64,000 bases of DNA from Nematopogon swammerdamellus (lineage: Eukaryota; Arthropoda; Insecta; Lepidoptera; Adelidae). A program made the translations under genes and the position numbers. The stretch lies in contig OX336340.1 in NCBI GenBank assembly GCA_946902875.1, forward strand, positions 15,949,566-16,013,565. Direction: 5' to 3'. Shown here piece by piece: positions 46,887 through 57,639 of this stretch. The notes beneath the pieces were generated by a model, which ran no database searches, had not been told where the DNA came from, and was given only the letters and a program-made list of their open reading frames with translations. Each line of letters opens with the position of its first letter. The first letter of the stretch is position 1.

Positions 46887-47254
46887 TACAGGGTGTAAAA
46901 ACGGCGAGTACATTAAATTTAGGAAACGATTATTGGGATCGAGAGTAACAAGAAAGTCACACAAATTTTTTCTGAATTCCCTTTAAATAAAAAGTTACAG
47001 TTTTAATACAAACTAATTGATTATTTTAGTGTAAAAATTATCTAATGGGGCGGGCGGGGGTTAGCTTTGTGAGGCGGAGGGTGCGGAGCGGCAACAACGT
47101 GTTAAATTACACTAGACGAAAACATACATTTCAAAAATTCATATCTCGAAAACTAGATACTTTAGAGAAAAACTTTATGTGCTTTCTTGGCTAGGAAAAA
47201 CATGAGGATTGCGCTGGCGAAATTAATGTACTCGCCGTTTATAACACCCCTGTA
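46887..47254. mobile_element. TACAGGG-ended MITE, 368 bp
   Basis: Starts TACAGGGTGTAAAAACGGCG and AGTACATTAA; the right end, inverted, reads TACAGGGGTGTTATAAACGG and CGAGTACATTAA, so the inverted repeats run for about 34 bp. TA flanks each side. A GC-rich GGGGCGGGCGGGGG patch is internal. No coding capacity. Confidence 0.75.
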
Positions 47255-47359
47255 TAATTCTGTTCGTTTATATCGCGTTATATATATATTAAGTACTAGC
47301 TGAGCCCGGGGCTCCGCTCGCGTGAAATTCGTATTCCAAATAAGAATGTAAGTAACTAA

Positions 47360-47632
47360 GGGCGAGGCCGAAGGCCGAGCTGCGTTCAGGTAATCGATAA
47401 ACCTTTTTAAAGAAAGTAACTAACTAAGGGCGAGGCCGAAGGCCGAGCTGCTTTCAGGTAAACGATAAACCTTTCTCAAATAAAGGAAGTAAGTAAGGGC
47501 GAGGCCGAAGGCCGAGCTGCGTTCAGGAAGACGATAAACCTTCTGGAAGAAAGGAAGGAACTAAGTGCGAGGCCGAAGGCCGAGCTGCGTTCAGGTAAAC
47601 CAAAAACCCTCTTCCGCCTTCGGGCCTCGCCC
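47360..47632 (+). repeat. 68-bp tandem array, 4 units
   Basis: Each unit has GGCGAGGCCGAAGGCCGAG, CTGCGTTCAGG, a CGATAAACC stretch and GAAAG/GAAGG plus TAACTAAG. Spacing is 68, 69 and 68 bp. Confidence 0.85.
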
Positions 47633-47754
47633 TTAAAGACTTCCTTTCTTCGATAGAATACGATATCGCTTACTCAATCTATTTATTTCATAAAAATAAA
47701 AAAGTAATATTAATAACTAAAGAATTAAACCTATTTAACAAACATTAAAATAAC

Positions 47755-48220
47755 TATCAAAATGGGCATTTTCAAATGTTCTTAGAGCACTTGCGGCATT
47801 ACCCCGCTGGATGGCAAGGCTTACCCTTTGAATGAAGTACATATACGCCCTTGATGGCGGGACACCAGTTACGTCAACCAGCAGAGGCTCAAGCCTCTTT
47901 TGGCTTCACTGCTCCACGGACCGAGGGTTTCAACCGCAAACGCAACAAATTCGAAATCTTGAATTATATTTCTATATTTGCTGCGTTTGAGGCTCTCCGC
48001 CCCAGCCTCGGCCGCGCCAGCCGCTCTTGAAGATGTCCTAACGTGACTTGGAGCCAATTTGAGAACAAAAGTGGCGTCCCACATCAAAGAACTATCCTTA
48101 GTCCATGGCACTAAGGTGATAGCATCGGGCCTCTTGCCATCCAGCCGGGAATAAACGCGAGGTTCTAGGATGCACGGTATATTTGCCGTTAGAAGCGTGG
48201 ACTTTATAATAAAATTTAAA
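47755..48220 (-). pseudogene. Decayed C-terminal fragment of a retroelement protein with nuclease-like motif
   Basis: Minus-strand translation: NIPCILEPRVYSRLDGKRPD, then LMWDATFV, APSHVR, ESLKRSKY and FVAFAVETLGPW. After a one-base frameshift near 47880 it continues LLVDVTGV and QRVSLAIQRGNAASALRTF. This order is familiar from the C-termini of animal reverse-transcriptase-like repeats. RPD...WDAT...KY is compatible with a PD-(D/E)XK (restriction-like endonuclease) fold, but that is an inference. No RT core is present. Confidence 0.6.
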
Positions 48221-48257
48221 TTAAATTAACTCAATCTTAATATTAATTAACTTTATT

Positions 48258-48795
48258 CGAGATGGTTTAGCTTCTTCCTGAACGCAGCTCGGCCTTCGGC
48301 CTCGCCCTTAGTTACTTGCTTTCTTCGAGATGGTTTATGGTCTTCCCGAATAGAGCACGGCCTTCGGCCTCGCCCTTAGTTACTTACTTTCTTCAAGATG
48401 GTTTAGCTTCTTCCTGAACGCAGCTCGGCCTTCGGCCTCGCCCTTAGTTACTTGCTTTCTTCGAGATGGTTTTTCAATTATCAGAACGTAGCTCGGCCTT
48501 CGGCCTCACCTAGTTACTTACTTTCTTCAAGATGGTTTAGCTTCTTCCTGAACGCAGCTCGGCCTGCGGCCTCGCCCATAGTTACTTACTTTCTTCGAGA
48601 ATGTTTATGGTCTTCCAGAATAGAGCTCGGCCTTCGGCCTCGCCCTTAGTTACTTACTTTCTTCAAGAATGTTTTTCTTCTTCCTGAACTCAGCTCCGCC
48701 TTCCGCCTCGCCCTTAGTTACTTTCATCGAGAAAGAATATCGTTTACGTGAGCGCAGATCCGCCTTCGGGCCCGCCTTTAGTTACTTACTTTTTT
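48258..48795 (-). repeat. 68-bp tandem array, 8 units, inverted to the first
   Basis: Units read GAACGCAGCTCGGCCTTCGG then CTCGCCCTTAGTTACTT on the plus strand. Two variants partly alternate (AGCTTCTTCCTGAACGCAGC and TGGTCTTCC.GAATAGAGC), giving a partial dimer of about 138 bp. Confidence 0.85.
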
Positions 48796-48987
48796 TTTTA
48801 AATACGAATTTCACGCGATCGAAGCCGCGGGCAACAGATATAAATTTTATTGCACCAATGACAGCGACATAACTTCGACTTTCAATTATTATTTTTATTT
48901 ATCAAACAATTTGTCACCGGCCAGCTCACGTCGAGATGACAGTTCTCCGTTGTCAACATGACATTTAAAATTGTTTTTTACCTTTAC

Positions 48988-49610
48988 TTTGGATTACGTG
49001 ATTTTTATTATATTTTTTTATTATTATGTTCATCCGGGATATGCACTGTCACTATAAAAAGTTTCGTCAAATTCCGTTGAGTGGTTTTTGCGAGATGCGC
49101 GTACAAATAGACATTTTTGCATTTACGATTTTATGTTATGTATAGAAAGAATAGATATCTATAGACTATTGTGTTCAAGTTATAAAAAAGAAGAACTGTC
49201 ATTTTCGTTGTATCTACTTATTTTTAAATTTCGAATGAATATTTTATTCAAATTGTATTTGCTGCCAGTTCTCAAGATATAATTATGTACTTTGGACTAC
49301 GTGATTTTAAACGCGCAATAATGTTTATAATTGTAATTTTTTTTTTATTTTTGTAATTTTTTTTACGTATTATGTTAACCCGGCATATAAACTGCCACTA
49401 TACAAAGTTTCGTCTAATTCCGTTCAGAGGTTTTTGCGTGATGCGCGTACAGACAAACAAACAAACAAACAAACAAACAAAAATTTTAAAAACTGTTCTA
49501 ACATGTTCGGTATATCATTTTAAGCCACCCTGGTTAGTTTTTTTCCGAATACATTCAATGTACAGACTTTCTTACCTCTACGATTTTATTATATGTATAG
49601 ATTCTTCAAT
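48988..49610. repeat. Duplicated element tail (AAAGTTTCGTC...TTTTTGCG...GCGCGTACA)
   Basis: Two related blocks (about 48988-49150 and 49288-49605) share GGA.TACGTGATTTT, GTTTCGTC.AATTCCGTT, GGTTTTTGCG and GATGCGCGTACA, and end near ACGATTTTAT.ATATGTATAG. The second contains (CAAA)n at 49455-49480. Such AAATTCCGTTCAG...TTTTTGCG tails are common in lepidopteran repeats. Confidence 0.5.
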
Positions 49611-50219
49611 TTTGACAATCTTTCCGCCTAGCTGGACTCGGATTGGTATCCTCGTGTGATATCTGATCTCACCTTTTCTACCTTAATTAATTAACCAACT
49701 CGCAGTCTGGAAGTCTAATTAGCTAACTCTTCCCTCCTTGCTTAGTATCGACGCTACCCTCCTCGCCTTGGGCCAGAAACCTATAAGTAGAGGAAAATGA
49801 ACCGTACGCAGCTGTGATAAGGTCGATAATTAGGTGTGAATGTTGCAGACTAATTCAAAAATCATATTTTACTTTCTATTAAGTCTGCCTTTGTAGGTAA
49901 TGTGGGTGTGTTGGTAAAACTGCGGCCTGTATACGATTTAGTTAGAAATCAGAACCGAAAATATTAATTTATTATTATTTTATAGGTTTTAGGTAGTTCC
50001 AAAGCTCGGAAAATTCTGTATTTTCCTGTAAATTTGTATGGTTCCATAGTTGAAAAACCGTAGAAACTTGAAATTATGCATAGGTAATGAATAATGATAA
50101 ACCTTGATTACTCGCACATATTATATCGCTCGTCAAAAACTAGATAAACAATTATTTTTCATTAATATGGGGGGCCAATTTGGCACCAATAAAAAAAGCT
50201 TAAATTAACATATCGTCTT

Positions 50220-50265
50220 AGCAATTTGTGTAGGTACACTATTTCGTACCTACCTATTTATGTTT
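50220..50265. repeat. 46-bp direct repeat, copy 1
   Basis: AGCAATTTGTGTAGGTACAC and TTCGTACCTACCTATTTATG recur with one mismatch at 53641-53686. The core GTAGGTA/TACCTAC is a hairpin. Confidence 0.7.
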
Positions 50266-50391
50266 TCATTTGAAAGAGCAACTGTAAGGATTCTAAAAAT
50301 ATTTTACAATCATTAAATCGAGTAATCATAATGTGCAAAAAATTGCCGTTCCCCCCTCCTCTTCTCCTAGGATTCTACAGCTAAAATTTGC

Positions 50392-50492
50392 TAAAAACGT
50401 GGTGGTCAGTGTTGTGCTGTGATTTACCAACGTACTTTCAGCACCGATTACTCTGATCACCCCGATTGTCGGGATACAGCGTGTGGTATGTG
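50392..50492 (+). repeat. Partial copy of the GTGTGGGGCCGGTACTT repeat
   Basis: Carries only the 3' portion: ACGTGGTGGTCAGTGTTGTG, then CCCCGATTGTCGGGATACAG and GCGTGTGGTATGTG. Confidence 0.6.
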
Positions 50493-50714
50493 TAAAAATC
50501 CACTTTATTGTACAATAAAAAGTGACAAAAGGCATTATCTACCAGCCATGCCTCGGATTGTGGGTAAGGAAAATGGGTAGTACAAAATGAAAATTTATCT
50601 ACATTGTATTGTAACAGTATAACGATCCCTAATCGGTAAGTATGCACGTTAATCCCCGCTACATTGAATGCCCTGTTTTGTACAAGAACAACACGAGTCA
50701 GTAAGCCTGGAGGC

Positions 50715-50843
50715 GCTATACATAGGAGGACAGGGGTAGCCGCGCGTCGGCGCACACGCGCCAGCGCGTCAGTCTAGCGCCGGCGACCGATCTTAGTCTC
50801 CGTCCGCCGCTCAGGCGGAGCGAACGTGCGCGTCTGTCACAAA
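50715..50843 (+). promoter_or_regulatory. GC-rich leader upstream of the THAP-like exon
   Basis: A CpG-rich patch (CGCGCGTCGGCGCACACGCG, then CCGCCGCTCAGGCGGAGC, a short hairpin) directly precedes the THAP-like start codon in otherwise AT-rich DNA. A promoter or 5' UTR is inferred from position and composition only. Confidence 0.35.
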
Positions 50844-50923
50844 ATGCCTCATTGTGCAGTGCTTTGGTGCAAAAAGTCGTCGAAAAATTCAAACTTGAAC
50901 ACAGATGGAGTCACCTTTCACGA
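50844..50923 (+). CDS. Candidate first exon of a THAP zinc-finger protein
   Basis: The ATG follows a GC-rich leader. The peptide MPHCAVLWCKKSSKNSN continues to GVTFH, the start of a THAP DNA-binding domain: Met-Pro, Cys4 and Cys9 of the C2CH zinc site, and the conserved VTFH before the usual FP. A consensus donor follows at once (CACGA/GTAAGT), leaving 2 nt of a codon. Without splicing the frame stops immediately (GAG TAA). THAP domains occur in transcription regulators and in P-element-type transposases, so this could be either a host gene or a transposon-derived gene. The next exon is uncertain: an acceptor AATTTCAG at 50962-50969 gives an in-phase NKHRRKYVWRALF, which keeps a Trp but lacks the FP motif. 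Confidence 0.55.
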
Positions 50924-51610
50924 GTAAGTACTTTCATTCAATTTGATAGCATTTTTCGCTTGAATTTCAGTAACAAACATCGGCGTAAATATGTATGGAG
51001 AGCTCTTTTCTGCTTACCCACCATAGGTCGACTATCGTGTTGGATGCAGTTAGCTCTTGTAATTTTTTTTGTTTATTGATAAATATGTATGTTAAATGTA
51101 TACAGATATTTCATGCATTCTGCCTTATTGCCAAAGGACATTTCTTCTAGTCAACCTCAGCAGGTTTCCTCGTTCAATATTCGTTTATCGCGCTTTTTTC
51201 ATTCAACCAGTACCTACCGGTTTTTACTTTTGAGCGACTCTAAAGGAATTAATTTCTTTAGGTCATGCGTCTACCGGGAATTAGTCTTGTTATGCTTAGC
51301 ATTAACAAAATTAATTCATAATGAATACCCCGTTAGCATTTAGCACTGCTAAGCGCCCTGATGAATAAAAATTAATGCTAAATGCTAAGCAATAATCACA
51401 TTTAATTTTAATTAGCATTGCTGTTTCGTTCGTAAAACTTTGTTGGTTCGTTTGTTTTGGAACGCACAAAGCAATGAAGTATGTGCTATTTATCTGTGGT
51501 ACTGCTAAATGCTAAATGCTATATAGCGCCTGCGCTCCGCTGCTAGCTAGCTAGCTACCATCTAAATGCGAAATGCGATGCGATCATGCGAGTGAGGGGT
51601 CGGAATTATC

Positions 51611-52125
51611 ATCTGTCACGTGATCATTAGTTTTGGTCATATCTACAGAACCACTGGACTTAGACCCATCGTGTTGGTACTCAATCTGAACGTCTCGATG
51701 AGATCTATCCATCTGTCACATTAACTATTGTTTTGGTCATAACTCGAGAACCACTGGTGCTAGACCCATCGTGTTGGTACTCAAACTTCAGGTCTCGGTG
51801 AGATCTATCCATCTGTCACATGAACTTTTGTTTTGGTCATAACTCGAGAACCACTGGTGCTAGATCCATCGTGTTGGTACTCAAACTTTAGGTCTCGGTG
51901 AGATCTATCCATCTGTCACATGAACTTTTGTTTTGGTCATAACTCGAGAACCACTGGTGCTAGACCCATCGTGTTGGTACTCAAACTTCAGGTCTCGGTG
52001 AGATCTATCCATCTGTCACATGAACTTTTGTTTTGGTCATAACTCGAGAACCACTGGTGCTAGACCCATCGTGTTGGTACTCAAACTTTAGGTCTCGGTG
52101 AGATCTATCCATCTGTTGCGCGACC
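51611..52125. repeat. Satellite with exact 100-bp period, 5 units
   Basis: Units start with ATCTGTCAC at 51611, 51711, 51811, 51911 and 52011; a sixth breaks off after 15 bp. Each has TTTTGGTCATAACTCGAGAA, CCACTGGTGCTAGACCCATC and GTGTTGGTACTCAAAC. The first unit is most diverged; the rest differ at only a few sites. Confidence 0.95.
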
Positions 52126-52451
52126 ATCTCTCGAGACACATGTTAGTTCTTTAGTTCTTTAGTTCAACAATAACAATGTAAATGTCAACAATGTAAACAG
52201 TAACAATGTAAATGTCGTAAATTGTGCTTTTAAATTTAATTCAATTGTTCAAAAGTTACCAAATGAAAATTTTAATATAGATACCGATCTATAAATAAAC
52301 AATTAAGTAAATTATTGTTCTGTTTCAAATATATGTTTCTATTACAGACTACACAGCCTTTCATTTGTTATTTTATTAACCCTTATATAACGAATTCACA
52401 CCGTCAAACTGACAGAGAGACGCATGGTACATTTTATAAGGCTCTAGCTGC

Positions 52452-52609
52452 ATGGCTGGTTAGTTTGTTAAAAAAGGCAAAGCCTGGAAAACCTCATTTT
52501 ACCCTAAAAAAATTAAATATCCAGGTGGGTATGGCTGGTTAGTTTGTTAAAAAAGGCAAAGCCTGGAAAACCTCATTTTACCGTAAAAAAATTAAATATC
52601 GAGGTGGGT
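52452..52609. repeat. 79-bp perfect-length tandem duplication
   Basis: ATGGCTGGTTAGTTTGTTAA starts at 52452 and again at 52531. The two copies differ at about two positions (CCCTAAA/CCGTAAA, TCCAGG/TCGAGG). Confidence 0.9.
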
Positions 52610-55420
52610 ACTCATAAATTTTTTATGGTAGGGTAGATTTTCGCGAATTTTTCGCGAAGTCATATTGCAATATAATTTGTCATATCGTTGGCTAAGTAAT
52701 TAGCAAATAGTTGTTAATAATATAATAATTTTTTTTTTTGGTTACAAAACTTTTCGACTTTCTAACATTATTTTTTTAATTTTGGAAAATTCCAATAACA
52801 AATACTCCAATAAGATAATACCAATGTACGAGGTCTTACATATCATTGTTTTGGAAATTTGATGTAGATTTATAATAAAGTATCCGAGGTATCTCAGAAC
52901 TTAGAACTATTATCGTGTTTATGCGAAAATCTGCAAATTCGCAAAATTGTGAAAGGGGCGTTGCCTTTGTTCATTTAAGAGAAAGTTATATTATTCCCTT
53001 GATGTAAAGAAGGGTTAAATATTGTTAAATCCGTTTCATCTTTTCATCGCGAATCGACACAATGAGCGACTTATTGTATGAATCCCGTTCAAACGTATGG
53101 AAGACTGGCGTCACGTGGCTACCTACTCGCTCGGCCAATCACGGCGTTCCATGCGCCGCTCCCGCCTCAGACTTCACACCCCTTTGGCGGCTACCTCGGT
53201 TCTCATACAAACGATGCCGTATTTCGTATCCAGGCTTACTGACTCGTGAAGAACAAGATCCCATTTCGTTAACAGTTTAACTGCATTGGTTGCAATGTAG
53301 GGGCCATAGTAAGATCAGATCCAATGCACCAAGGTACACCATTCGAACTGTATCAAAGTAACGGTCCTGCCTTGCGAGTAACAAACGCTATACAGGCCTG
53401 CAACAAGAGTGCCTGTGACAAGGTACTATAGGAGTGTGCAGTTTGAGAGCACATCTCGTATATAACAGGCGATTCGATCAGAGAACTGCAGAGAAGCGAT
53501 AATATCAAACGCAGGACAATCTCATTCAGTTTTACGATGTCGCCGCGCGGAGTAGGCTTGTCGAGATATCGATGAATTGGTAATGTCGATGTTTTTATGT
53601 AGGTTACTAATGTAAAGAAAGTGTCGCTGCTTTGCGTTTTAGCAATTTGTGTAGGTACAATATTTCGTACCTACCTATTTATGTTTGGTTCCTGAACTTC
53701 CTGAATAGAATAAAACACTGTAATATACGTTGACGTTTTCAGTCATTTGTCGGTCATTAAGTGCGCTCTACTACACATAAATTAAATTATTTTTATTTAT
53801 TTATCTTATATATTTCAAATGTTATTATGTTTTATTATTACACAAAATACCACAAACCAGCATGGGTGACTGTATCAATACTAATAATAAATCTGTAAGA
53901 GATGGTCATGTAGTAAAATTTGATAATATTTGAAATTTAAACCAGAAAAGAATTCATATACAAAATGTACATTCCAGTTTTTCATTGTTCGACAATGAAC
54001 CTTTACTACCTACCGTTAGTTATAGATAAACTGCAATTTTGACTTGCTCTAAAATACATTAATCATTTATTGTATTGAAATGACGAGGGCTCTCCAAACA
54101 AATTCCTATACGCATTAATATCGATATCAATACTTAGTACATTCCGAGAGGCCGACAGCATGGGGGTGTAACTCGATTATTTACACAAATACTGTTCAGT
54201 GTTTTGTACGTACATAGCCTGTGTTTCGTACGTGACTACAAATGCTTATATCGCCTGTTTGTGATTTTATTTTCTCGTGGATATACATTCGTGGCTTATA
54301 TTTATTTAACTAATGTAACCTAATTAGGTAACCCAACCTACACAATGCGTAATTGTAATTTGTACACAATTTGTAATTTATACACAATGCGATTTCTTCC
54401 ACTCAACCTGGTCCTTCGTACGCAATCGAAACATGTAGATTTCTCGTAGATGAGAATTTGTCGAGAAATATATTTAAATGTAGGTAACTAATCCAGTTAC
54501 AGGGTTTCCTTGATGTTAATGTTTAGTGATTGATTTTAAAGTCTCTTCATTACTCCGCCTTTCCTAAAAAATTACATTTCGAACCTGAAAATATTATCAA
54601 AGATTTTTCGTTAATTTGATTTTCAAATTGTAATACTTCTTATTCAAATTATCTAAAATCCCTTTTAACCCAATTTGCAGAACCATTTTCCTTAAAATCT
54701 AAAAGTATCTCGAAATATCGAGGTATACGAGCAGGTACCGAGGTACCGACAGAGCCGATACGACCTAAGGGAAACATTGACATACATAGTTAATTCCAAC
54801 AGGAACAATGTTCGATGGACTGACATCGCGATATACAATACATTAAAAAAAAAATTACGTGAAAAAAATGTACAGGTGCTTACAAGCCACCTACGGCCAC
54901 CTATAGCAATTTGACTCATCACTTGCCGCGCGTACCTACGCAATTCTGATATAATGTCCACGCGCCGCGCATTTTAATTTTAACGATATCGCATTGTGCC
55001 CTGTAATTAGTTACACACGCTTATACCGTTGTACCTACCTCTGACACGGAGCGCGGGCGGCGAGGAGAGGGCGTGAAAATTTAATTAAATTTGAAAGGAT
55101 ATAAAATGTAATAAAGAACAAAAAAAATGCTGACACTGAAAATACAGGGCCCTTAAAATGTCTGTAACTTTGTCGGTTAAGGTAAGGACCCGTGGTAATA
55201 CGACACACACAATGATTTTCCCCTCGCAAGCGTTTTATTAGAGTTTTGTAGGTAAAAACGAGTCAGCCTCGGCTAATGGATGACCTAGGGCTATTGCAGG
55301 GTTTTCCAAACTAAAAATCAACTATCTCGTGAAATATTTATTCTTCTAGGTTTATTACAGACATGCATACATACAGACATATGTACGTACATACCTTACA
55401 TTTTATTATGCCTATTACTA
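52610..55420. other. Gene-free AT-rich stretch
   Basis: Frames at 53062-53280 (+) and 54692-54961 (-) are open but unrecognised and lack splice support. I found no further THAP-domain motif here. Confidence 0.4.
53641..53686. repeat. 46-bp direct repeat, copy 2
   Basis: Same sequence as 50220-50265 in the same orientation, 3.4 kb apart. No LTR features (no TG..CA ends, no primer site) are visible. Confidence 0.7.
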
Positions 55421-56859
55421 TACAGGATGTTTCAGAATAGGCTTGAGAAACTTCAGGAATAGAAAGTACTCATTATTAGAAGAAAAATATCCTTATCACT
55501 CAAATCGAAATTCCGTGAGATTTGCAACAATGCTGTCTAGGTCTAGGGAGTGCAATGACCTAGTCTAGTCCCCTTTTTCTTTTTATGTCAATGGAGCGGC
55601 CGATATCGGCCGCTTTATAGATTATACCTTTACGAATGGAGCGGCCGATATCGGCCGCTTTCTTTTTTTTCTGTGTTTCGTTGGGAGGCCCCAACAAAAT
55701 TATTTTATTCTTGTATCTCCTTTAGCCGTGAGATGCTGGCAGTAATTAATTCAAATAGTATATCCTATAGCCTTTAGGCGACAAACATTCTCCCATAGAG
55801 AAATGTCAGATTTACCGCCCTGTCAGTGTCATCAAGACAGCGGTTATAATAGGAGGGCGTTGTACGTTGCTCTTCTGTTTTCGGGTTTGCTGAGTGTTTT
55901 TTTGTGCAGATGAACCCATAAGTGATGTTTTTTCTCTTTTTCATTATATTCCGGATGTATTGAGTGCATTTGTTTGTGCTGAGTTGATCTGAATTTTTCG
56001 TAAAAATACTAAGAAAATGCCTCCTTTTCGGTACCAATTTCGGCTGTTTTTAGAGGCTTGTTTCTCGATATAAATCTGTTTTCTGGATAAAGTGAGGTGA
56101 TAGAAGTGTCATTTAGTTCCTGTAGTTGAAATAATATATGCCGTATAGTGTTTGTATGCAGTACATTTACGAGAAATAAGCAATTTTTGTGACCTAGTTT
56201 TCTCCATACAAATAATACAAACCATACAAATTTCCACATACAAATTTTATTGTGAACGACACGGGGGGCTGCTGATACACAAGAAAGGTATGATTAGGTC
56301 CGTTATTTATTAGTGTTTATAATAAAAATACTATATGACCGATTCGCGGTCTAATAAATTTATAAAAAAAAAAAACCTGAGAGAGGTCGCGATTTTCACA
56401 TAGAACAACTTTACAAAATAATTTTGTCACCTAGAATACGTAATGTAAATAAAAAAATGCCATTTATAGCTAGAATATTTATCTGTAAATACAATCCATA
56501 TGTTAGTTCATGAAGTTTTATGGAAAAATCTTCCAAAATGATTTTTTTTCGAGAGTAATGCGCCGGCGCCGATCGCGGCCGCCACCTGGTGTAGGCGAAG
56601 GAAGATTTATAAATAATGCTTCCAGAGCCAAAGGGTTAAAATTTCAGTGTTTCGATTTTATCTACATGCAGTACAATTTTACTAGTTAAGCATGTATAAG
56701 TTAGTCATTTTATTTTTATTTATAAAGGTGGACGTTAACCGCCCACCAAAGCTCGATGAAACGATTTAATCTGGGAAAAAGGTTCAGAGCTTTTCGTCTT
56801 CAAATAGCTGTCTACTCTACTACTACTGTCTATACTACCCTATCCTGAAACACCCTGTA
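55421..56859. mobile_element. TACAGGG-ended element, 1.44 kb, non-coding
   Basis: Ends TACAGGATGTTTCAGAATAG and, inverted, TACAGGGTGTTTCAGGATAG. Flanks are TA-rich, so the target duplication is unclear. Interior frames are short. It contains two copies of a GC-rich palindrome (55595-55614 and 55640-55659). Its end bases resemble those of the 46887 MITE. Confidence 0.6.
55590..55665. repeat. Two copies of a 20-bp perfect palindrome, 45 bp apart
   Basis: AGCGGCCGATATCGGCCGCT appears at 55595 and 55640 within a 27-bp direct repeat starting AATGG. A related GCGCCGATCGCGGCCGCC lies at about 56565. Confidence 0.9.
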
Positions 56860-57639
56860 TATATAAATGAGATGTTATCTGACTGTCTGTTACTCTTAAT
56901 TGTATCATCCACGCCATTTCTTGGCCTGAAATTTTACATTGCCAAACTTTACGCAAGTAAAGCGCGGGCAAAAACTATTATAGGAGAAATGTTTACATGC
57001 AATAATAATTTCTATGCTGAACCCTATCTAAATATCAAGATGACAGCAGCGCGTTGCACAGTATGGATTAATTAGCATAAATGGTTTGCTGGAAATGGGC
57101 TTAACGAATTACATCGTATCCTTGCTATAGACGTAGGTACATAACTTGGTAAACGTTATAAATATTTTATCGCATTCCGACGCCCAGTGTATATAGTTAG
57201 TTATCTGCGGGAGTGGATACAAATACAGAAGAAAAAGATTTTATTGAGGAAAGCAATGTAAGTGTGTGGAGGTCACGGGAAGTGGATTTGGGGTGTTCTT
57301 GCACAGGAGGTTAGTTTGTTTCGCTTTAAATACATTTTTTTTATTACTTTTAAACAATGTTATTTTTTGAAGCTTATATTATAATTGTTTATTAAGCAAA
57401 AGCTTTGGTTGCATACAATTCCATAGTACATAGTACTCTTTTCTAGGGTTCCGTGAACGAATTTCGATGTTGGGAATGAATTTTGGGCGACAAATTAGAA
57501 ATTAGAATTTTTTGTTTCAAGTGCATCAAGTGTCATATCAATTAAAAGGGCTCGTTATAAGTAATACAAATATATTACAATGCATAGTTTAAAATATATT
57601 ATAGAAAATATACAAAAATCTATTTGATTATCTATAATC

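Larger units (their letters stand above)
47296..48836. mobile_element. Composite element: inverted tandem arrays around a retroelement fragment
   Basis: Ends are inverted to each other: CTCGCGTGAAATTCGTATT near 47322 and, inverted from the right, GATCGCGTGAAATTCGTATT. Inside come four direct about 68-bp units (GGGCGAGGCCGAAGGCCGAG, starts 47360, 47428, 47497, 47565), one inverted unit at 47610-47665, a 450-bp coding-like core, then eight units in inverse orientation (48260-48790, CTCGGCCTTCGGCCTCGCCC). Tandem-repeat inverted ends resemble Drosophila Foldback elements. No clear target duplication was found. Confidence 0.65.

Noticed and set aside
51611..52125. CRISPR-like array
   Set aside because: The whole 100-bp unit repeats; there are no unique spacers, and the DNA is animal.
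50220..53686. LTR retrotransposon bounded by the 46-bp repeats
   Set aside because: Repeats are too short, lack TG..CA ends, and no gag-pol remains lie between them.
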